Assembly (NCBI RefSeq): GCF_020740795.1
Contig: NC_067312.1
Coordinates: forward strand, 48,813,905 to 48,877,904
Origin: Apus apus
Taxonomy: Eukaryota > Chordata > Aves > Apodiformes > Apodidae
DNA length: 64,000 nt
Direction of reading: 5' to 3'
In this document: piece after piece, positions 1-10,500 of the stretch
How positions within the stretch are numbered: the stretch's first letter is position 1
Layout: each line of letters opens with the position of its first letter
Program-made: the position numbers and the translations under genes
Notes under the pieces: model-generated
Told to the model about the DNA's origin: nothing
Database searches by the model: none
Seen by the model: only the letters and a program-made list of their open reading frames with translations

Positions 1-429
1 TTAGGAAATTAAGCTTGCTAGGTTACATGCTTGTGTCATTTTTTGACAAATATGTTGTGCTTTTCCTTCAATCTTTCTACTTGCTTTGAAAAGTAATCAC
101 TTCGAGTTAGAGACGCAGGTAGTACCAGAGATCCTTGTGAAATAACTAGTCATTAGTTGCACACAATGCTGACAACTTCTGCTTCTCACAGGAGGTGCAC
201 TACAAGAATAGGTAGAAAGTTTAAAAGTCTTTTGATGATCCTCTGCTTATCTTCTCTAAGTGGTTGCTTTTCCTTTGTTTTAAGAAAGTCTTAGGTTTTA
301 AAAAGCTATTTCTACTTCTTTCCAGTGGATGGAATTTGTGTAGTGTGAGGAGAAGGTGACGCAAAAGGAACTGTTATGCTTCATTTTCAGGCCTTACCAG
401 TTTTTGGGGGTCTTTTTTGTTTCCAGTGC
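1..429. other. Unassigned AT-rich sequence at left edge
   Basis: No gene or splice structure recognised. It could be PPIP5K2 intron, or further decayed retroviral sequence continuing from the element on its right. Confidence 0.4.
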
Positions 430-1500
430 TATTTCAAAATTCTGAATTAGTTGCCAGAATATGTTGCCAATAACCTCTGCTTTTTCATTTGTTCAATGGC
501 TGAGGTGTGGAACTGATGGGAATCAGATCATGTCTCCATACTGTCATGTTCTGAAAGCCGTTTCACACACAGTTGGTCTTGCATTGTCAACAAAGCATCC
601 CATGAGGGATAATGTATGGGCATGGGCTGCTGGTACAGCCTGCGCAAACCTGTGGAACATTTGTATGTTGCATGGACTGTCATCAGCATTTTTAAGTCCA
701 TTGTTATCATAGATCACATCTTGAACAGCTGATTCAAATATGTGATCAGTCTCTCAAGGTTGGGTGTTCTGCTTCAGCGCCATTCAATGTCACCCTTATT
801 GAGGGGTTATCTCTCCCTCACAGCTGAAAGAAGTCAGATCCACAGGGTGTTAATTCCTGTCTTACTACTAAGTGCTCTATCCATACCAGCAGCTCTGGCC
901 AGGGATCTCAACTGCTTGGCTTCTCTCTCATCCACGTTAGAAGTTTCAGCCCCACTATCAAAGCATCAGAGCAACCAAGGAAGAATTCCCTTACTATCAA
1001 TGCAAGTGAAGTCCTTTCTCATGAGGCATGGTTCCTTCATAGAGAATGGCTGGACAAGGTCATCATCATCATCTGCTTGAGGAGGGCCTGCTGTTCTATC
1101 TGCTTAAGAGTGGTCTGATTTTCTTATCTGCTTGAGAGAGACGTTCTACTTCATCTGTTTAAGAAGTACCTGCTCCATCACCTGATTTAGAATGGTCTGC
1201 TTCCTCAGTTGTGGTCTCTAATGTTGCTTGAAGAAACTGGATATCTCAGACAGGAGCAGGTAAAAGGGGAGGGGTGTTTCACCTTTGCTTTGCTCTGGTC
1301 ACAGGATTAACCAGTTTAATTCAAATGGGAGTGGACTTAATCTTTGCAGAAGTAGCTGTTTTTGTAGCAGTGCTTGCAGAAGCAGCTCTTTTTGTAGCAG
1401 CACCAGTGGTGGCATTAGCAGCAGTGGTGGTAGTAGCATCAGGGGTGGTAGTGACAACAGTGGCAGCAGCATTGCCTGTGGGGGATTAGTGAGTGGAGCA
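430..1500 (-). pseudogene. Decayed gag-like region of the retroviral element
   Basis: Minus-strand translations in more than one frame show a Thr/Ala-rich stretch (about 1490-1330) and then segments resembling retroviral capsid (about 1000-800 and 710-470). They are interrupted by several stops and frame changes. No intact product is possible. Family assignment is by general resemblance only. Confidence 0.5.
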
Positions 1501-2021
1501 ACACCTCACCCTATGCATGCGCAACACATTATAAACGTTGAGCAGAAGCATTGCTACTGCAGCAATGCTATTCAGATGAAGAGCTGGGAGATTCAGCTTT
1601 AGAGAAAATGAAGAGGTAAAACTGAACCTGGTACTGCCATTACCAACATGGACCTTTCCATTCATTTTAGGATCTGTACTGTAACCGTACAGATACAGTG
1701 CCCCCATAAAGATTGGTATAAAAATCCCTATGATCCCTAGGCTCGTAATTTTACTGTCGATTATGACTGCAGTTCTGTTGATATACCATAAAACAATAAG
1801 AGCAGCTACACAGAGCAGTATGCTCTTGGCTGTATATCACATGTACAAATGCATGTTGGGAAAAAGGTCCAGCAGAAACATTGCAGAAAGTGTTCAGTTT
1901 TCAACCATCATTAAATTCAGCAGAAGTGTTGCCCATTGCTATCTTAGGGATACCTCCCATCAGAGATGGAATTTTAAATACTCTCAATGAGTGAGAATTT
2001 ATACTCTGGGGTTAAGATCAT

Positions 2022-2039
2022 GCCCCACGTTGGGTGCCG
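2022..2039 (-). other. Retroviral primer-binding-site-like sequence
   Basis: Minus-strand CGGCACCCAACGTGGGGC lies six nt inside the LTR end. It resembles the TGGCGCCCAACGTGGGGC primer-binding site typical of ERVK-like elements, with base changes. It fixes the orientation of the element. Confidence 0.6.
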
Positions 2040-2045
2040 ATCAGT

Positions 2046-2765
2046 TGTTACGGTTTGAATCAGGATCAACAATTAGACCAGTGACAACAGTGCTGTTGAT
2101 CCCCTTCCCCCAGGTATGGAAGGCGAGAAAGAATGACGGAGAGATTCTCTGGATTGAAAACTAAACTACACAGCTTTAATTAAACGCTAATGATAAAAGA
2201 AAATATGTAAAATTATATACAGATGTATTCAGGAATGTGCAAAACCCTATTGCCTCTCCCCACCCCCAGCAACTTCCACAGCACTCTCCTGAGCTGTGAG
2301 TAGTTCCAAAAAGTCCCAGAAAGCTGCCGGAGAAAGTGGAGAGTGATGAGGGTCAGGAGAGCTCGAGCTTGGGGGTCGACAGTGATGGATAGATGGACTC
2401 CTCTGTGGACACCAGCCATGGACGGAAGAGAAGGGAAGAAGCAGCAGGAAGGAAGCTGTCTTCTGTGATCTATGACCTTCTGAGCTTACATAGATGGAGC
2501 AGCTCTGGCCAATTTTGTTGTGCATCTAGCTCAGCCTCCTTTATGGGGGGGGGGGGGGCGGCGCGGTCATAGATCTCCTGGTAGCGTCTGAGCTGGCAGA
2601 GCAAAGAAGCAACCTTGGAGTCTTGACTGTAACATAAACGTTCCAGTGTTAATCAGTCCACTAGCTGGAACACTTGCTGCTAGTTAAAAGAGACCTTACT
2701 GAAGGAAAAAAAAAAAAGAAATCAGTAAAAGGAATATTGGCTTTATTCTGGCTCAAACCAGGACA
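2046..2765 (-). repeat. LTR of avian ERVK-like family (5' LTR of minus-strand element)
   Basis: On the minus strand it begins TGTCCTGGTTTGAGCCAG and ends AACCGTAACA, so it has TG...CA ends and is 720 bp long. The start matches the TGTCCTGGTTT LTR family common in birds. A possible poly(A) signal, ATTAAA, is at 2175-2180 (minus). It is homologous along its length to the solo LTR at about 52.53-53.26 kb. It contains a run of 14 G at 2545-2558. Confidence 0.72.
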
Positions 2766-4177
2766 CTGAGGCTTGCTAGAAAGAGGGTTTGGAAAGATTG
2801 CTTTCTTCATCCTTTCATAAACAAGGTTCGTTTATCTCAGTACCTCATTTTTAGCTCTTGTGGGACCAAGATGAATTAGGTGCTCTTCAAAATGGCTGCA
2901 TTGACACATTATAAGAGAAAGTAATTTTTCAGTGGTGGATTGAAGGAGAGCAGATACCTAACAAATACATATAAGAAATGAATCTTTTTAATCCCCTGCT
3001 GTCACTTCATGTTTGTTGCTTGTCTGTTGTTTGGACCTTAGCTTTTGCATTTACAAGAGCTGTAATGTTTACCCACACTTAACCTTTTGGTCTCTGACGT
3101 AGCACAGTTTCTTTCTGGATAACTTTTGCTCTGTTTACCAGCCTCTTTCACAGTAACGTGAATTGTTGATCACCATTGGGAATTTACTATTGCTTCATTT
3201 CATTCATAGAACAGCCAAAGTAATTTTGACAGATATTTAAAGACAAATTCAGTTCTGCTGAGACATCATTGTTGAATGGCGCTTATGTAATTATCTGACT
3301 AATAAGCAACTTAACCTGAATAATTTCATCTGGTGAGCTTCTAATCAAGTAACTTCTTTCTACTGTAGTAATAAAGAGATTATAATTAATGTTATAAAAC
3401 AACTTACAGCAAGAAGAGCTACCTAGTTAGAGAAGACTCGGCTCTGAGTCTCTGTTTCTCTATACAAGTTATTTGGCCAAGATTCTGTTTTCACATGACT
3501 GGTTAAAAACATAATGTGTTTGCTTCACTAGTGCATTAGAATTACTTTTGGCAGAAGGCAGTGCTAGTGTATATCTCTGTAAATAAAAATTTTCCAGTAT
3601 GAAAATGAATGCATTTTTGGAAATGATAAGGAAATGTCAAGCTGGCACATACATTATACTTCATACTGAAGATTCACTCCATTTTTTAAGTACTAGGTTT
3701 CTATTTAAGAATAGTCCTCATGAAGGCTTTATAGTTTTCATTAGCATTTTTGTCTGTTTGCTGTTGCCATTTGATTTGAAACTTCTGGGGAAGAAACAGC
3801 TGGTGACAGATGGTGAGTTAAATATTGCAGATATTAGAGAAGATTTTTTATTTTTCATATAAAAGATATACTCTGCACTTTACCCTTCTTAACTTAAAAA
3901 AAAGTTTGGGGCAGTTTTTACTTGAGTTATGTGATCTATTTTTAAAATGTCTATGTCAGTAGTTTGAAAATACCTTGAAATTATTCCCCCTTGTCTAAGT
4001 GTACATTTAAAAGAATAAACTGTGTGTAGGGTGCATGGTTTTATTTCTGATGCTTTGCTCAGAGGTATGTAGATATCTGCATGCTTTTTCTAAATGAGAA
4101 GCGTTTATTTTTATGTGCATTTATCAAGTGTGGGTTTTTTTCTTTTTATTAATTTTTTAAATATATATTTCTTTTAG
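2766..4177. other. Probable PPIP5K2 5' intron, no feature recognised
   Basis: AT-rich sequence between the LTR and the acceptor at 4177. No exon with matching splice sites or conserved coding was recognised. Confidence 0.5.
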
Positions 4178-4429
4178 GTTAAAAAGTTTTGTTATCTCAG
4201 GGAAGCAATAGCCTATTGTGGGTTTCTTGGAGAAGCAGCTTAAACCAATTATGACCAGATGATACCTGTTAAACAGTGTCTGACAGACGTCATCGCAGTG
4301 GCAGCGCTGGACAAGGAATATCAAAGAGCAGAGGACTTTTGTATTCCTGAGTCAGTAGGAAACATGCCCAGTATCTCAGCTGCCAAAGTGGCTGCAGCTT
4401 CTACATAGATCTTTCTAGATCTTGTAACC
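4178..4429 (+). other. PPIP5K2: PPIP5K2 5' UTR portion of the first coding exon
   Basis: A polypyrimidine stretch and CTTTTAG acceptor end at 4177, so this exon is spliced to an upstream leader exon outside the window or unrecognised in it. The 252-nt leader has at least three upstream ATGs (4251, 4259, 4362). The longest upstream ORF is annotated separately. The main start at 4430 has context AACCATGT with A at -3. Confidence 0.7.
4259..4408 (+). CDS. Upstream ORF (49 codons) in the PPIP5K2 leader
   Basis: ATG at 4259 opens a 49-codon ORF ending at TAG 4406-4408. It lies in the same reading frame as the main start at 4430, which is 21 nt beyond the stop. A second in-frame ATG is at 4362, and a four-codon ORF (4251-4262) overlaps its start. 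I do not recognise the peptide. It may act only by controlling initiation at the main ATG. Translation is not shown by sequence alone. Confidence 0.35.
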   Translation: MIPVKQCLTDVIAVAALDKEYQRAEDFCIPESVGNMPSISAAKVAAAST

Positions 4430-4567
4430 ATGTCTGTTAGTGCAACAGAGAATGATCCTCCTAGATTCTTCGTGGGTGGAGAAGATGGAGAAGAATTACT
4501 GGATTCAGCCAGACCTGCAGATTACGAACATTTCTATGGGGAAGAAGAAGAGGAAGAATATGACTCT
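4430..4567 (+). CDS. PPIP5K2: PPIP5K2 coding exon 1 (residues 1-46)
   Basis: Starts at ATG 4430 and ends at donor TCT|GTATGT, phase 0. It encodes the poorly conserved N-terminus: [13 protein letters not shown] followed by an acidic run of six Glu before YDS. Reading into the intron would add unrelated residues and a stop at 4670-4672. Confidence 0.93.
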
Positions 4568-7500
4568 GTATGTACTGTAGGGACATGTGTGTACTATTCT
4601 GTATGTTCTCTAGCATTATTTTACTTTGAAATGGCATTAGACCGCAAAAGTCGGATACTGAAACTGTGTTGATTTGGGAATTTGGATAATGGTCTGTCAG
4701 TTATGTTTGGAAAAGCTCAACACTTCAAAAGTAAGCATAAGTTGAGCTTTGAAGTAGATGTGCTTGACTTTAATGCAGAGTTTCAGGGCAGCTGATGTTA
4801 ATGTCCCAGCTTTTCAGACTTGATTTGGGTTCTGGGAATAAACTTGATGGCACAAGCCTTCATTTTATCTATTTGGATAATTAGTAGCAAAACATGATTG
4901 AGAATTTTTCTTCTGTCTGTGTTGTCAACTGCTGCAGTTCACTTCTGATTTTTCAGTTTGAACAGACTCAGTGTTTCTTTTTTCATTGTGCTGTTGTTTG
5001 CTTTAACATCCAACATGTTTTCGTTCTTCCTTGTCTTGGTGTATAGAAGCTTGTGCTAAGTTAATCTCAAGTTACACCTTAGTTTATTATCCTTGCAGAC
5101 AGCTCTTAATTGTATTAGCACTGTGCTTACCATTTTTTTTTAAAGGCAAACTCTTAATTTTGTTCTGCATGATTTGTCACATTATGTAATTTTTTTTGGT
5201 CTGTATTTTGCTGTTCTTTTAGTGTGCAGGATTTCACTTTAGGGAACAGTCAGATGAAATTTTCACTGATTGCAAATATTCCTGGAAGTATTTAAGTGCA
5301 TGGAAGTGTGAATAAAACTCATCACCATGATTAAAAGTAACTTGAAAATGCAGAGAAGTAGTGCAAAGTTAGCAGCTCAGACAGCTCAATTCAGTCAGTA
5401 TATTTAGCAAGAGAAAGTAATCAGCTATGTCTTAAAAGAACAGTAAGTTGAAATAAAGGATTGTTCTGGGTGGGGTTTGTTAGTTTGTTTCTTTTTAAAT
5501 AGAGGAGGAGGCTGTGGCACTTAGGAACACCACCAGGGAAAGAAATTTTTAGATGCTTATAGCATGAAGGAAAATACAGAGTAACCAGAAGAAAAGTGAA
5601 ACTGTCTATGCACAGGATGGCTCAGAAATCTAAAATAGTGTTTTCTGGTTCACTCGTTTTCATTATTTACTTGTAATTTAATAAGATGAGAATCCTTGTG
5701 ACTACTAAGTAGGTGTAGAAAAATCAAATAGCTTAAAAATAAATTGCTGGTTAATTTCAGAGTAAGTTGTAAGTATGGTTTTATTCAGATTTGCCATTTC
5801 TGACTTAGATTTTGGTCCTGTGTGTTTGTTCATTATATGATTCTCACAAAAAGTAGTATAAGGTTATTGAAGAGTTTCATTTTTTGAGGCATTTTCTTAA
5901 GGATACAGTTCGCTGTGTTGTCATGCTGCATTTTGTTACCTGCTAGCAATTTACCTGATTAAAAAAGAGAATATCTGCTCTGGTATTGTGCAGCTAAAAC
6001 CCTGTTGCGTTCTGAGAAACTGAAAAGTAATAATTCCTTTTTCCCCCTCTTTCAGCCTCCTGAAAGACAAATCGCAGTTGGGATTTGTTCAATGGCTAAG
6101 AAATCTAAGTCCAAACCAATGAAAGAAATTCTTGAACGCCTCTCCATGTTTAAGTACATAACTGTGATAATATTTGAAGAGGATGTTATTTTGAATGAGC
6201 CAGTAGAAAACTGGCCGTTATGTGACTGTCTCATTTCTTTTCATTCTAAAGGTAAATCTTCTAATAATACCATAAATATTTTTGGCATCTTCATACTTTA
6301 GCCAGTTTGAATACAACTAATTTAAAATACAGGCATTTTTAATTATACTGTTTTCATTGCTTGAGAAAGTCCTGTCTGGCATGATACGTAAAATAGCTAT
6401 TCCATTGGTAAATATTTGTGAAGCCAGTGGAAATGGTGAACTAATTCTTGGTCCAATAACTGAGAAGGCATGCTACTTTCCCACTGGGAGTTTTGGATCT
6501 CTGGCCACTTGTTCATGGATCTCTGCTAGTATCTTGGGTTTTTTGTGGGGCTGGGCAGTGACCAAAGATAAGCAGACTGAAGTTAAAAATCGTATATTCA
6601 GGCAGAGGCAATGAAAACCTTGGTTCTGGTCCTATTTAAGGTGAGGGCATGTGGAGTGAGGAAGAGAGAGTTGAAGACAAGACCACTGCTTTTGGTAGCC
6701 TGTACTAAAATTAGACTTAGTTTCATGGTCATCTTAAGATAACGTTTGTGTCTGTAGCTGAGCGAGCATATTCCCATTTATGCCATCTCTCCAGTTGCAC
6801 TCTAAAGCTTGAATATGAATGTTCCAAACTATTTACTGGTGTTGTGACTTGTAGTTTTGTTTGCCTTAATAAATGTTTCAGGTTTTCCACTGGACAAAGC
6901 AGTTGCCTATGCAAAACTCAGGAATCCATTCATAATCAATGACTTGAATATGCAGTATCACATACAAGACAGGTAAGTAAAAACAAATACCTGTAAAGAG
7001 CAAACTGCTTTTAAGTTGGAGACTGTAAGAATCTGTTGGTATTGCATATCATCAGTTCCAGTGTATTGTACAACAGTATAAATAAAATTGCCATTAATGC
7101 TGTATTTTATTAATGTATGTTTAGTATTCTGCAATTATGTGATTTTGGGTTTATTTTTTATTTACTGCTTTTATGTTGATACATCTAAATGATTTACCAA
7201 TGTAGAAAATCTGGTGACAGATTTGTCTTAATGCTTAGCAAATAAAGAAATTCAGACTTTTAATATATGTATACCATAGTTATGTATAGCAACTGTACAA
7301 ACTCCTGTAACTGTACAATTCATGTGACTTACTAAAGGTCTTCTTTTTTCCTGTTCAATAATTGTATAGTTATTCAAAATTAATTTCGTTTTGAGGCAGC
7401 AATCATGGGTAGGCAAATATTAACAAAACAAGAGTGAGCAAAATACATAAACTCCATACATTGGAGTTTTCTGAATAGTGAGCAGACATGCTATTTTGGA

Positions 7501-10500
7501 TGCCTTCAGCTGCTATCCTGTATAAACTTTTTCAAGCCTTCATATTAATAATCTTATTTAACAAGTGAATGGTTCTGTATAAATTGCTGTTGCATTGCTC
7601 AATTGAAGGACCCTGCATAGCAAATTACATTTTTATTTATATTGATGAGATCACTGCAAAGATACAGCTGTGTCATTGACCTTTAAAGCATTATATTAGT
7701 AAGTATAGTATCATGTATGTAAACTTAAGCTGCGTGATTTTAAAAATAATAATTGTATTATTTTTCTCCTCATACTCCTAGACTGTGAAATACATTATTG
7801 CAATTTTTGGTCTTTTCATCTAGGAGAGAAGTATACAGTATTCTGAAAGCTGAAGGCATTTTACTTCCTCGCTATGCAGTTCTGAACCGTGATCCAAACA
7901 ATCCCCAAGGTAAAAACTGATGATTAAAATATCATCAGCCATCGCCATCTCTTTGTTTCTACTGCAGAACAGTACCTAACTAGAAGAAAGCTAAATTTCA
8001 CTTGCTAGAGAATCAATTCATTGTTGCAGAGGTTGATTTATCCTCTTCTATTTAAAATACTGTTGTGGATTAGCCCTTAACTAGCTTTGGGGACAGTATG
8101 TGAAAGGTGTTGGTGCTGTGTAGGCACTGTTGAGCAGTCGCTAAAACGTCAAGACTGTTTTGGTCACAAATTCAAAACATAACACCATACCAGTTGCTGT
8201 GAAGAAAATTAGCTCCATTCCAGCTAAAGGCAGTACAAGTATGCATCTAAAAACTATGATTCTGAAGCCTGGAGTCATGATCCTCATTACAGGCATCACA
8301 GAAAAACTAGAATGTAACTCAAACTGGGATGCTAGTATTTCACTGAAGAGAGCAGGGTTTGTGATATAATTTTACTTAGGAAAGTAATATTGACAGAAAC
8401 AAGTCAGACTATTGAATACTTTTTTTTTTTAAGTACAAGGCAACACTGTATGGGAAATCTAGTCCAGACAGATCTCCAGATGACATACTCTGAATATAAA
8501 TTGGTATCATTTTTTTCTCTACCTCAAAAGAATCATAACAACGTTTTTTACTAAAATGTAAATGCAGCAACAATAGAAGATTGCAATGAAGAGTCAAGAC
8601 ACAAGAGTAAGAAAAAAATAAAAGTGAAATATTACTGTGTTGTAGCTCTTAAGAGGTAAAGAATTTAATATTAAAATGTGTGCAACATGTAAGGGGAAAA
8701 GGACTCATACTAAAAAAGTCAAAAGCTGCTGCATGTAGCCAACCATTAGTGATTCCTGATCTCTTATTCCAGAGCACCTAGTCCTCTGTGCAAGGTTAAT
8801 CACACAGTGAGAGAGTTCTCAGCCTGTTTAAAAGAACTGCTACATCTGGCACCACACCATGTTCACTGTACATCTGCCATCCCTCTGTTATTTGCAGAAA
8901 AGGACATTGAAGAAAACAAACAGCCCTTCCCCCATCTTCAATGCATTTCCAAAAAAACCACCATCCATGCAAGCTTATCCATCTGTAGGAGACTGACAGA
9001 GAAATCCTGGAATTACAATTAGTTAAAAGTAACATAATACAGATATGGTACAGCAGACAGTGTTGAGCAAAAGGTAGTCAAGTCTTTGTGCAGTCAGTAA
9101 CAAACCAGTGAACCAAAAATGTAATATTTTTTTTAATTTTAACTTACAGAATTACCCCAAATTTCTAATAATTTCATTCACTGAATATATTATTACATTT
9201 CTGTTATTTGCACTTTTTCTTCAGAATGCAACTTAATTGAAGGAGAAGATCATGTGGAAGTGAATGGAGAAATTTTCCAAAAACCTTTTGTAGAAAAGCC
9301 AGTTAGTGCTGAGGACCACAATGTTTACATTTATTACCCAACATCTGCTGGGGGTGGAAGCCAAAGACTCTTTCGAAAGGTATTGTACTAAAGCTGTTAA
9401 AAAATTGTAAATGTCAGAATTGTAGAGCATTCCGTTATGTTAGCTGAAACCTCTTTTGTCATGTCCTGCTTGTGCAGTAGTAGTGACAGATCAGAGAAGT
9501 TAATTTCAAGATAACATGTATATTGAATGAAGACTGATGTTCCTTGCAGTAGATTGTCAGCCATTGCAGAATCTCAAAAGTAGAATAAGTATATACTGTC
9601 AGTGTACTTCTAGAATCTTATAAAAATCTCTTGGGAATGCTCAAAACCTACTTGCTTCATCTGGTACAGGAAGTGTTTTCTCAGTACAAGTGTGCTGTTT
9701 TAAATAGTTCTAAATTTTCTCAGGTAGTAGCCTATCAGTTTGTTAATAGAAAATTATTCATTTCAGATTGGCAGCAGAAGCAGCGTTTATTCCCCTGAAA
9801 GCAGTGTGAGAAAAACAGGCTCCTACATTTATGAGGAATTCATGCCTACAGATGGCACTGATGTAAAGGTATGACCACAGTGCATTTTTATTTGTATTTA
9901 GAACAATTCAGTGCTCCAATAGCTTGTCAGTTTTAAAGATGATAGTATATAGTTGTGTCCAGGATTAATTTTAATGAAGATTTGTTGCAGTTCATAAGTA
10001 AAGAATGTACTTAATATTCTAGTTAAACACACTTTTTGTGTGAGCAGCTTTGCTTATGCTGCTGGAATTAAGTGCTGGAGACTTACTACCCAAAACATTG
10101 TCTTTCTTTTTTTGCATTGTATTAGTGCCAGAACAGAATATACTCCCCTGTGTAAACAGATAAATGCTAACTAGATATTTTGTCTGAAATTTGAAATAGA
10201 TTTTACCAGCCATCATAGTATTCTAATTAATAAACAAAAGTTGCTTACTAAAGTTATATGAAGCTGCAGAAGATAATGCATTGACCTTAACTGTAAGTAT
10301 TTTCCCTCTTTTGTTCATCTGTTTTGTTAAAAAATGTAAAAATTAGGTATCAGAGTGCTTAAGTACACCAATAACAGATTTTAAGCCAGTTGTGTGGTCG
10401 TAGCTTTTTTCCCTGGCCGTTTTAAGCCCATTATAAAACATGTGAAACAAATGTTTTAGATTACCATATTTAAACAAAAATGGAGGTTTAGAGAGTGTGA

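Larger units (their letters stand above)
430..2765 (-). mobile_element. Endogenous retrovirus, minus strand, truncated (one LTR plus decayed gag-like region)
   Basis: Read on the minus strand, an LTR (2765 to 2046) is followed after a few bases by a primer-binding-site-like sequence, then a leader, then stop-ridden sequence resembling a beta/ERVK-type gag. No pol, env or second LTR is recognised before the left edge, so the copy is truncated or continues outside. The left boundary of about 430 is approximate. The copy is clearly defective. Confidence 0.65.

Noticed and set aside
1274..1489. Val/Ala-rich plus-strand ORF
   Set aside because: It is the reverse complement of the Thr/Ala-rich part of the minus-strand retroviral remnant, a repetitive shadow.
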